Shown piece after piece: positions 1 to 5,322 of a stretch of DNA of 5,322 nt. Numbering within the stretch: position 1 is the first letter of the stretch; every line of letters starts with the position of its first letter. The notes under the pieces are model-generated. The model did not search any database. It was not told the DNA's origin and worked only from the letters and a program-made list of their open reading frames with translations. The translations under genes were made by a program, and so were the position numbers. The DNA lies in the NCBI GenBank assembly GCA_007123395.1, contig SKLD01000220.1:1-5322 (forward strand), in the 5' to 3' direction. The stretch comes from Opitutales bacterium (GTDB taxonomy: Bacteria; Verrucomicrobiota; Verrucomicrobiia; Opitutales; Oceanipulchritudinaceae).

Positions 1-1
1 G

Positions 2-922
2 GAGGGTCAGCGGGAGGTGTGGGTGGCGGCGCTGCACCGCGCGGCGGAGTTCAGCGGGGTGGAGTTGATCACCTACTGTGTGCTGGAGACGCACTTCCAC
101 ATTCTTGTGCGCATTGATCCGGCGGCGCGGATGTGCGACGATGCGACCTTGGTGCAACGCTACCGCGCGCTCTACGGGGAGTCGCGGGCGCAGTGGAGCG
201 GGCTTAATGCGGATGAGCTGAAGCACGCGCTCGCGAACGATCCGCCGGAGACTGCGGAGGCCCTGAGGGAGCGGCTGCGCCGTCGCATGGGCGACATTTC
301 GGAGTTCATGCGGACCTTGCGGCAGCGCTACACGCGCTGGTTCAATCTCGCGCACGGGACGGCGGGGACTTTGTGGGCGGAGCGCTTCGGCAGCGTGCTT
401 GTGCAGGATACGCCGTGGCTGGTAGGGCTGATCGCGGCCTACATCGACCTGAACGCAGTGCGGGCGGGCCTTGCGGATCTCCCGGAGAACTACCGCTGGT
501 GCGGCTACACGGAGGCGCTGGCGGGGAAGGAGACTCTCTGCCGTGCGCTGGCCGCGTGCTTTCCGGCGGCGAAGGACCCGGCGGAGGCGCTTGCGTGCTA
601 CCGTCTGCTGATGTTCGGGAAGGGAGCGGGGCCGAAGGGCGACGGCTCGGGCGCGCGCATCGATCCGGAGGCGCTGCTGGAGGCGGTGAAGAACGGCGGG
701 GAGCTGCAGCCGCACGAGCTGCTGCGGCTGCGGGCGCGCTTTCTCACGGAGGGACGGGCACTCGGCTCCAGCGACTGGCTGGAACGCGGCGAAGGCGCAA
801 GTATTCTCGCGCAGATGAAGCGGCCTCCGCCGTGCCGCCCGGTCGACGTGCTCGACAACGTGGATCTGGCGGTGGCGCGTTCGCGGGCGGGGTATTGTGC
901 CCTTGAGGATCCGCGGAGGTGA
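2..922 (+). CDS. REP-associated tyrosine transposase (RAYT, Y1/HUH family), 5' end outside window
   Basis: This is a Y1-family (IS200-like) single-strand DNA transposase of the RAYT type. Such proteins nick and join DNA at REP palindromes through a tyrosine nucleophile. Numbering from the GTG at 17, the HUH metal motif is H26-F-H28 within ETHFHILV, and the likely nucleophile is Y142 in AAYIDLNAVRAG, the position matching the catalytic Tyr of E. coli TnpA-REP. Other RAYT-like blocks are QRYTRWFN (about 103-110), GTLWAERF (about 117-124) and ENYRW (157-161). The frame stays open upstream of 17 to the window edge and reads EGQREVW, which fits the usual RAYT sequence before the HUH motif, so GTG 17 is probably internal and the true start lies outside. 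About 140 residues follow the catalytic Tyr; they are alpha-helical-looking, I recognise no motif, and they are far longer than in short RAYTs of about 165 aa. The pair before the first His is ET, where many relatives have SN. No frameshift is visible and both catalytic motifs are present. The stop faces the isomerase gene 50 bp away. Confidence 0.88.
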   Translation, partial: EGQREVWVAALHRAAEFSGVELITYCVLETHFHILVRIDPAARMCDDATLVQRYRALYGESRAQWSGLNADELKHALANDPPETAEALRERLRRRMGDISEFMRTLRQRYTRWFNLAHGTAGTLWAERFGSVLVQDTPWLVGLIAAYIDLNAVRAGLADLPENYRWCGYTEALAGKETLCRALAACFPAAKDPAEALACYRLLMFGKGAGPKGDGSGARIDPEALLEAVKNGGELQPHELLRLRARFLTEGRALGSSDWLERGEGASILAQMKRPPPCRPVDVLDNVDLAVARSRAGYCALEDPRR

Positions 923-972
923 TTACTCGTCGCGGCCTTTGCAGCGGGTCGACGTAATTCCGACAAGCAGAA

Positions 973-1803
973 CTATGCGGCGAGATCCGTATGCAGCCGC
1001 CGCGCGGCGGCGTGCGCTTCTTGTAGAAAAACTTCGTGGCGGCCGTGGTGTTCTTCCCGCCACGAGACTTCGAGTTGAAGCGGTTTGCGGTAGGGGCTCT
1101 TGCGAATAAACGCGGCGGTGGCGGCCCAGTCGGCCCTGCCCATGGGATCGAAGGGATTCCAGTGGTGGTCGCGCCGGGTGTCATTGTCGTTGAGGTGGAG
1201 GATGCGCAGACGCGGGGCGCAGTTTTCCATGAGCCAAGCTGTATTGCCGGACAAGAGCGCATGGCCCGGGTCAAAGGTGAACCCGATGTAGTCCGCGTCA
1301 AAGGTCTCAAACGCGAGGGAGAGGGCGCGGCGGTCGTTTTCCGCCATGTAGTGGTTTTCGAGGGCCACGTTGATACCGAGTTCGCGCGCCGTGGTTTCGG
1401 CGGCACGCAGACCGTCGATGAACCACTTGAGCACTTCCGGTGTCGGGTCCACGTGGCAGGGCACGTGGTAGACCATGGCGTCTCCGCCGAGAGCGTGGGT
1501 CACGCGGAGGCGGTGGCGGAAAAGGTCAAGGGCTTCCTTGCGCCTAGCGGCGTCGCCGGACCAGAAATGAACGCCCTCGGGATGGCAGCCATGAACATCG
1601 AGAACCCGCATGCCGCTCTCCGCGAGGTCTTCCTGCCAGCGGGCGATTTCCGCCTCCGCGAGAGGTTCCGGTTGGGTCCATTTGTAGGCGAAGTGGAGGT
1701 GGGTGAAACCGTGCGCGCGGAGGCGGCGCAGGTTTTCAAGCGGGGTTCCGGGTCCGAAGCTCTTATCCGAAATGGAAAGGGCGGGGAAGGGTGAATCATG
1801 CAT
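973..1803 (-). CDS. Sugar phosphate isomerase/epimerase-like TIM-barrel protein
   Basis: This 276-residue protein belongs to the xylose-isomerase-like TIM-barrel superfamily (AP endonuclease 2 fold), whose members isomerise or epimerise sugars, inositols or keto acids with a divalent metal. Length and layout are typical. The start SISDKSFG (10-17) matches the first strand. The expected metal and active-site residues are present: E149 in VALENH, D178 and H181 in FDPGHA, H203 and D206 in LHLNDND, and E245 in LQLEVSW. HH (213-214) followed by NPFDPMGRADW (216-226) resembles the loop that follows the histidine strand in this family. There is no signal peptide, so it is probably cytoplasmic. The frame stays open far upstream, but family similarity begins only at about residue 8, so I chose ATG 1803. 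No Shine-Dalgarno site precedes it. An alternative ATG at 1854 would add 17 residues, also without one. The substrate cannot be read from the sequence, and no sugar kinase, dehydrogenase or transporter lies beside it. It converges on the transposase gene. An endonuclease IV function is unlikely, because the protein lacks the full nine-ligand pattern as far as I can see. Confidence 0.85.
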   Translation of the reverse strand: MHDSPFPALSISDKSFGPGTPLENLRRLRAHGFTHLHFAYKWTQPEPLAEAEIARWQEDLAESGMRVLDVHGCHPEGVHFWSGDAARRKEALDLFRHRLRVTHALGGDAMVYHVPCHVDPTPEVLKWFIDGLRAAETTARELGINVALENHYMAENDRRALSLAFETFDADYIGFTFDPGHALLSGNTAWLMENCAPRLRILHLNDNDTRRDHHWNPFDPMGRADWAATAAFIRKSPYRKPLQLEVSWREEHHGRHEVFLQEAHAAARRLHTDLAA

Positions 1804-1966
1804 GAGGAGAGGCTGTTCCCCGCGAGTCCTTGTTGCCAATGCCGAAATCCGCATCAAGGTGCGGGAGCGTGCCTTCGCCCATGCGTTAGCGGCGGTGCCC
1901 GCCCCCCAAGATAGCCGCCCGGCATCTCCGGTGGTGCACCCGGTCGGCGCGCGGTGCGGAAATTTC

Positions 1967-1991
1967 GTAGAAGTCGGGTTCAGCCCCCGAC
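1967..1991 (+). repeat. Candidate REP unit 1: GTAG head plus hairpin
   Basis: GTAG at 1967-1970 is followed after two A residues by a perfect 6-bp stem, GTCGGG-TTCAGCC-CCCGAC (1973-1991), with a 7-nt loop. A GTAG tetranucleotide 5' of a short palindrome is the published form of REP elements recognised by RAYT transposases. The loop contains TTCAGC, which also occurs in the other two units. The assignment is an inference from form and from the nearby RAYT gene. Confidence 0.5.
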
Positions 1992-2002
1992 ACGCGGCGG
2001 AG
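1988..2002 (+). repeat. 15-bp direct repeat, copy A
   Basis: CGACACGCGGCGGAG matches copy B at 2116-2130 (CGACACTCGGCGGAG) at 14 of 15 positions, with starts 128 bp apart. Copy A begins inside the right arm of REP-like unit 1, so it may be part of that element's tail. Confidence 0.55.
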
Positions 2003-2083
2003 AGCTGCCGTTCGTTTGGCGCGGGGTCTTCGCGTCGGCGGGAGCTATGACGTGCGGGATCGGGCGCGGTTCGCCGTTTCGTG

Positions 2084-2111
2084 GTCCCGGGCTGAAGAAC
2101 ACCCGGACTAC
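2084..2111 (-). repeat. Candidate REP unit 2: GTAG head plus imperfect hairpin, inverted
   Basis: Read on the minus strand, GTAG (2111-2108) is followed directly by TCCGGG (2107-2102), a loop of about 10 nt containing TTCTTCAG, then CCCGGGA (2091-2085), which pairs with TCCGGG with one bulged base. The orientation is opposite to units 1 and 3. Mixed orientation of units is common in clusters of REP elements. The shared GTAG and CTTCAGC core links it to the other two. Confidence 0.45.
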
Positions 2112-2115
2112 AGTG

Positions 2116-2130
2116 CGACACTCGGCGGAG
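2116..2130 (+). repeat. 15-bp direct repeat, copy B
   Basis: CGACACTCGGCGGAG differs from copy A at one base. It sits between REP-like units 2 and 3, four bases past the GTAG head of unit 2 and seven bases before the first GTAG of unit 3. The pair suggests a larger duplicated or composite unit in this intergenic region. Confidence 0.55.
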
Positions 2131-2137
2131 TCGGACG

Positions 2138-2160
2138 GTAGCGTAGGCTGAAGCTTCAGC
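2138..2160 (+). repeat. Candidate REP unit 3: GTAG head plus perfect 14-bp palindrome
   Basis: GTAG at 2143-2146 is followed with no gap by the perfect palindrome GCTGAAGCTTCAGC (2147-2160). A second GTAG sits five bases earlier at 2138-2141. The palindrome has no unpaired loop in duplex form, so as a single-strand hairpin it would have a shorter stem. The half-site CTTCAGC is shared with unit 2, and TTCAGC with unit 1. A second GAAGCTT follows at 2169-2175. A dimeric regulator operator is an alternative reading. Confidence 0.5.
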
Positions 2161-2176
2161 GAGGCACGGAAGCTTG

Positions 2177-2218
2177 CGGATGCGTGGCGCGATCCCGATT
2201 TGGGCGTCAGTGCATCCG
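2177..2218. repeat. Inverted repeat downstream of the protease gene
   Basis: CGGATGC (2177-2183) and GCATCCG (2212-2218) form a perfect 7-bp inverted repeat around a 28-nt interior. The interior could add a small inner pairing (CCC with GGG). On the minus strand it begins about 49 bases after the protease stop, so it could be a transcript-end stem-loop, but no T-run follows it. A chance match is possible. Confidence 0.35.
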
Positions 2219-2251
2219 GAGAGGAAGAGGAAGAGGGAGAGGAAGAGGAAG
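2218..2251 (+). repeat. Uninterrupted purine tract with a 15-bp direct repeat
   Basis: 34 bases are purine only on the plus strand, built from AGAGGA-type units. GAGAGGAAGAGGAAG occurs twice, at 2219-2233 and 2237-2251, an 18-bp period. A C at 2252 ends the run, and GGGAGG follows to 2258. The tract starts 15 bases past the protease stop (2267) when read on the minus strand, so the transcript there would be a C/U-only stretch. It is non-coding: the RGRGRG peptide in one plus frame is a by-product. Such tracts vary in length by slippage and can form triplex DNA. Confidence 0.75.
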
Positions 2252-2266
2252 CGGGAGGCCCGTGTT

Positions 2267-5200
2267 TTACTCTTCCGCAGGCTTGGCGCTGACGCGGAGG
2301 AAGCGGGGGGCGGTGCCGTTGAGGGGGGCGAAGACTTCGACGCGGTCGACGGTGGACAGGGCGTCCGGGCCTTCGCCGGAGGCGGGACGGTAGCCGCCTT
2401 CGGTGATGTGGACGGTGATGCCGTCTTCACCGTCATTGGCGGGGGACCATTCGAGGAGGTCGGTGCTTTGCTCGACAAAGAGGCGGATGAGGCCGTCGGC
2501 GGCGCGGTCGAGGGGATAGACGAGGGTGACTCCCGTGGCGTCGCGCGTCATCAAGGGCAGGTGGACGGAGCCGCCGTAAGCGGCGGGCTCGTTGCCGAAA
2601 GCGAGGTCGAGGAGGGTAGGGAACCCGCTGAGGTTATGGTCCATACCGGTATCGAAAGTTTCCATGTCGGCCTCGGGAAAGTACTGCGCGACGAGGGTTT
2701 CGAGGGTAAGGCTATCGGGTTCGGCCGCGGCTTCCTCCCATTCGCCGAAGAGGGCCACGCTGTCGATCCACCATCCGTCGGCGGCAGTGCCTTGGTTGGT
2801 GCCGAAGCTCCAGCGCAGCCGCAACGTCTTTCCGGCGAAGGCGACAGTGTCGTGAAGAGCGACGACGGTTTCGACGAACTCTGTGGTGCTGTTGGTCCAT
2901 GCGTCCTCGCCGACGAGGGGGTTGCGGTTGGACGGGGGACCCCCGCCTGCGACTTCTTCGTTGTACCCATTTTGTGTGAACGATGCACCCGAGGCGGAGT
3001 CTTCGACATCCAGCCAAGCGCCGCCGTCGACACTCAACGCGAGCTGCCCGCCGTGGTGATCGCCATTGAAGTGGCGCCGTTGCCGGAAGCGCAGTTCGAG
3101 TTCAGTGGCGTCCTCGGGTATGTCGATTACGGGGGAGTCTAGGTGGGTGAGGGAGCGTTGGGAGACGCCGGGAGTGAAGACCGCATAGGGCAGGGAATGG
3201 CTCTGCGCGGAGGTGAGGGACCACGCGTTGCCGCCGATTTCATTGTCGTACAACCAACCTTCTGTTTCCCCGAAATCAAAGTAGGCGCTCCAGAGGACAC
3301 GGAAAACCTCCAAGGCGGCGGCGAGGACCACCGGTTCTTCGTCCGGACGGGATGCAACGAGGTCCCATGCGCCAATTGCCGCCCCGCCGAGGTCGAAGCG
3401 GACGAAAGCGCCGCCGCTGACGAGAAAGGTGTCCGTTCCTTCGATGTCCGGCGCACCGTCGCGGCGGAGGGTAAAGGTGGTTTCGGCGGTGAACCCCGTG
3501 CCCTCGATGCTGAGGTAGACAACTTCGCCGCGCGGGGCGGCGCCGGGCGAGACAGCGGAGAGGCTGAGCGGGGGCGCGGGCGGCTCTTCGTTGGCCGAGG
3601 CGGTGAGGAGGAGTGAATAGGTCTGCTGGTTGTTCGTGAGTGAACCGGTGTAAGTGACGACGGCGGTGTAGACGCCGGGCGCGGGCGGTTCAGCGATGAA
3701 GACCTGGTTGACGTTGTCGGTGTTGTTCACGCCGGTGCTGGCTGGCAAAGACATGGATGCTTCCGTCCATGTGCCGACAAAGGGCATGACGTAGGGATGG
3801 AAGATTTCGCCTTCCGGGCCTTCGACGGTGAGGTGGAGGTTGTTGACGAGGTGGGGCAGCCGCGAGTCGTGGGCGCTTGTGGCGGAGCCCGCCGGATCAG
3901 TCCATGAGAGGGTGGCGCGCACGGGCGTTTCGCCATCCCACACGAACTCATGGCGGTGGACGGGATTGGCGGCCGTGAGCGTGTCTTCGGTGATGCGGCG
4001 GGTGAGCGGATTCTCAGCGAAGTCGTGGATGAGGGCGGCCGCCGCCGCGCCGTTGAGGAGCCCCCAACCGAAGCGGTAGTCGGGACCGGGGTTGCCGAGG
4101 TCGTCGGCGGTATGGATCAGGAGCCCCTTGAGCGTGCTCGCGCGCATGGCCTCTCCGGGGAAGAGCGTGCCGTAGAGTTCGACGAGGAGCGCGGCGGTGC
4201 CGGCGGCGCTCGGCGACGACATGCTCGTGCCGCTCATTGTGGCGTAGGATGCGTCGCCGCCCGACGATGTGGAGTAGAGGGTAACTCCGTTGGCCACGAT
4301 GTCGGGCTTGATGCGTCCGTCGTCGGTCGGTCCCCATGAGGAGAAGCCCGCCATAGAGGCTTTGGAAAGATCGCGTACGCCGCCGGTCACGGCATCGTTG
4401 ACGGCGCCGACGGTCATCACGTTTTTCGCCACGGCATCGAAGCTGATCGTGTCGTAGCCGCCCCGGTAGACGCCGTCGCCGGGCGGATGCACGGAGTTGT
4501 TGTAGGTGACGGTCGAGCCGCCGGGTCGGAGGGCCACGCTGTCGCCATCGGACGGATTTTCCGTGCGGTCGTTGCCCGCGCTGCGAAACATGAGGTAGTA
4601 GGGCGCCGAATACGCAAGGGCGTCGGAGTCGCGCGCCGCCCAGTTGTAGGCACCGAAGTTGCGCTCCACGCTGTTATTCTCGCCGCCATGCCAGACAAAG
4701 CGGGGGTTGGCGTTGCCCCCCATAAAGCGCCAGCCAGCGACAAATCCATAGCTGTGATTCGAGAGAAAAAGAGCGCCTGCTTCATCTGCTCCGGCGGCGC
4801 CGCGCGACGTCATCTCCGCTTTGTCATTGTTCCAGTCGTAGGAGTCGACGCGGGCGAGCGGGGCCATGCCGCGGGCGGAGGCGGTCACCCCCGCGGCCGC
4901 CACCGTGCCGGCGACGTGCGTGGCGTGGAAGTCCAACGAAGCGCTGTTCATGAGAGTGACCCGGTCGTCGAACTCCCGGTGCGTGGCGCGCACCGATCCT
5001 GCGTCCCAAACCCCCACCGTCACGCCCGCGCCGAGCAGTTGCAGCACGGGGTCGTTATGCAGAAGGTCGGCGGCAGCGGAGATCGCGGCGTTGAGATTGT
5101 GGGTCTCGCGGTAGACGGGACGGTCCTCCGCATCAAATCCGAAAATCTCTTTCACGCGCCCGTCCGGGTCCTCCCGCCGCAGCGGCAGGCCGCGCTCCTC

Positions 5201-5322
5201 GGCGCGTCGACGGGCCTCCGCGCGGCGGGCCTCCGAGCGCTCCCGCAGCAAGTCCACCACGCGCCCGCGCTCCGCCGGATCGCGCAGGTCGCCGGCCTCG
5301 CGCAGAATCTCCGCCGCGCCAA
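2267..5322 (-). CDS. Subtilisin-family (S8) serine protease with C-terminal beta domains, N-terminus outside window
   Basis: This is a large subtilase, probably exported. The frame has no stop up to the window edge; GTG 5260 is a possible start, but the 20 complete upstream codons (reading GAAEILREAG onward) continue the same Arg/Glu/Ala-rich helical stretch, so the real start and any signal peptide lie outside. Numbering from GTG 5260: residues 1-60 are a charged pro-region; about 76-412 is the S8 domain, with catalytic D86 in VGVWDAG, H112 in FHATHVAG, oxyanion N230 in SAGND and S346 in GTSMSSP. Residues 415-555 look like the beta-sandwich that often follows such S8 domains (LSWTDPAG, NNLHLTVEGPEG, PGVYTAVVTYTG). 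Residues 565-652 resemble an IPT/TIG-like fold. Residues 656-840 resemble a MAM-like or lectin-like jelly roll (FDFGETEGW at the start, DGWWIDSVALFG at the end). Residues 845-997 match a C-terminal block I associate with Verrucomicrobiota exported proteins (FPTLLDLAFGNEP, TLVYPL, FVEQSTDLLEW, RFLRV). No PEP-CTERM or LPXTG anchor is seen. The likely role is extracellular or periplasmic protein degradation; the substrate is unknown. All four catalytic positions are intact, so it is likely active. Confidence 0.92.
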   Translation of the reverse strand, partial: GAAEILREAGDLRDPAERGRVVDLLRERSEARRAEARRRAEERGLPLRREDPDGRVKEIFGFDAEDRPVYRETHNLNAAISAAADLLHNDPVLQLLGAGVTVGVWDAGSVRATHREFDDRVTLMNSASLDFHATHVAGTVAAAGVTASARGMAPLARVDSYDWNNDKAEMTSRGAAGADEAGALFLSNHSYGFVAGWRFMGGNANPRFVWHGGENNSVERNFGAYNWAARDSDALAYSAPYYLMFRSAGNDRTENPSDGDSVALRPGGSTVTYNNSVHPPGDGVYRGGYDTISFDAVAKNVMTVGAVNDAVTGGVRDLSKASMAGFSSWGPTDDGRIKPDIVANGVTLYSTSSGGDASYATMSGTSMSSPSAAGTAALLVELYGTLFPGEAMRASTLKGLLIHTADDLGNPGPDYRFGWGLLNGAAAAALIHDFAENPLTRRITEDTLTAANPVHRHEFVWDGETPVRATLSWTDPAGSATSAHDSRLPHLVNNLHLTVEGPEGEIFHPYVMPFVGTWTEASMSLPASTGVNNTDNVNQVFIAEPPAPGVYTAVVTYTGSLTNNQQTYSLLLTASANEEPPAPPLSLSAVSPGAAPRGEVVYLSIEGTGFTAETTFTLRRDGAPDIEGTDTFLVSGGAFVRFDLGGAAIGAWDLVASRPDEEPVVLAAALEVFRVLWSAYFDFGETEGWLYDNEIGGNAWSLTSAQSHSLPYAVFTPGVSQRSLTHLDSPVIDIPEDATELELRFRQRRHFNGDHHGGQLALSVDGGAWLDVEDSASGASFTQNGYNEEVAGGGPPSNRNPLVGEDAWTNSTTEFVETVVALHDTVAFAGKTLRLRWSFGTNQGTAADGWWIDSVALFGEWEEAAAEPDSLTLETLVAQYFPEADMETFDTGMDHNLSGFPTLLDLAFGNEPAAYGGSVHLPLMTRDATGVTLVYPLDRAADGLIRLFVEQSTDLLEWSPANDGEDGITVHITEGGYRPASGEGPDALSTVDRVEVFAPLNGTAPRFLRVSAKPAEE

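Larger units (their letters stand above)
1804..2266. other. Intergenic region (463 bp) without a credible gene, rich in palindromes and repeats
   Basis: This lies between the protease stop and the isomerase start, both on the minus strand. Open frames cross it on both strands, but none has a recognisable protein, a ribosome site or a sensible boundary. Its right half (about 1967-2258) holds the repeats listed separately. Its left half (1804-1966) must carry any isomerase promoter, but I see no convincing -35/-10 pair. It also has a small hairpin, GGCGG-TGC-CCGCC, at 1891-1903 and an 8-bp palindrome, GGTGCACC, at 1933-1940 inside a looser CCGG...CCGG symmetry (1928-1943), which could be an operator but is weak in so GC-rich a background. 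Confidence 0.7.

Noticed and set aside
923..972. Possible bidirectional terminator between the converging transposase and isomerase genes
   Set aside because: Only a 4-bp GTCG/CGAC pairing is visible and there is no T-run on either side.
744..1406. 220-codon minus-strand frame across the convergent gene ends
   Set aside because: It overlaps two well-supported genes out of frame, and its Pro/Arg/Ser-rich composition is typical of a shadow frame.
1036..1794. 252-codon open frame on the plus strand opposite the isomerase
   Set aside because: It is antisense to a gene with clear family motifs, shows no recognisable domain, and is expected because high GC lowers stop frequency.
1800..1880. Promoter for the isomerase, with TTGATG as a -35 element
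   Set aside because: The sequence 17 bases downstream, AACAAG, does not resemble a -10 box. Nothing else in the region gives a convincing pair.
1967..2160. CRISPR array
   Set aside because: The repeats are not identical, alternate in orientation, and lack regular spacers. No cas gene is present in the window.
2252..2265. Rho-independent terminator right after the protease stop (CGGG-AGG-CCCG)
   Set aside because: The 4-bp stem with a 3-nt loop is too weak, and the following minus-strand tract is C/T mixed, not a T-run.
1804..2478. 675-base upstream extension of the isomerase frame to 2478, giving a 501-residue protein
   Set aside because: The extension crosses the intergenic repeats and the 3' end of the protease gene in another frame. 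Its translation is low-complexity and resembles no domain.
2174..3142. 322-codon open frame on the plus strand opposite the protease C-terminus
   Set aside because: It begins in the purine repeat, is rich in Gly/Val/Glu as expected from the reverse of this coding frame, and has no recognisable family.

Overview
The window is GC-rich and bacterial. It holds three protein genes and one repeat-rich intergenic region. Reading from memory of protein families, with no search run, it most resembles a Verrucomicrobiota genome, perhaps class Opitutia. The reasons are the C-terminal module of the large subtilase (a short 'fill-in' segment, then a beta-rich block ending in RFLRV), a long-form REP-associated tyrosine transposase, a stand-alone sugar-phosphate-isomerase-like TIM barrel, and the absence of clear Shine-Dalgarno sites. 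The phylum is an inference; Planctomycetota or another high-GC lineage is possible.

Layout: (1) Positions 2-922, plus strand: a REP-associated tyrosine (Y1/HUH) transposase, RAYT, whose 5' end lies outside the window. (2) A 50-bp convergent gap, 923-972, with no convincing terminator. (3) 973-1803, minus strand: a xylose-isomerase-like TIM-barrel protein (AP endonuclease 2 superfamily; sugar phosphate isomerase/epimerase type) with its metal-site residues intact. (4) 1804-2266: a 463-bp intergenic region containing three GTAG-headed palindromic units, a 15-bp direct repeat, a long-span inverted repeat and a purine-only tract. (5) 2267 to the window edge, minus strand: a large exported-type subtilisin-family (S8) protease with a complete catalytic triad and several C-terminal beta domains. 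Its N-terminus lies beyond the window.

The three genes show no common pathway. The protease and the isomerase share a strand, but 463 bp of repeats separates them, so they are probably separate transcription units. The most interesting relationship is between the RAYT gene and the repeats about 1 kb from its end. In known RAYT/REP systems the transposase recognises a GTAG-type tetranucleotide next to a short palindrome, and all three intergenic units have that form. They are therefore candidates for the substrate of this RAYT or of a relative elsewhere in the genome. The palindromes differ from each other in sequence, so this needs a genome-wide copy count.
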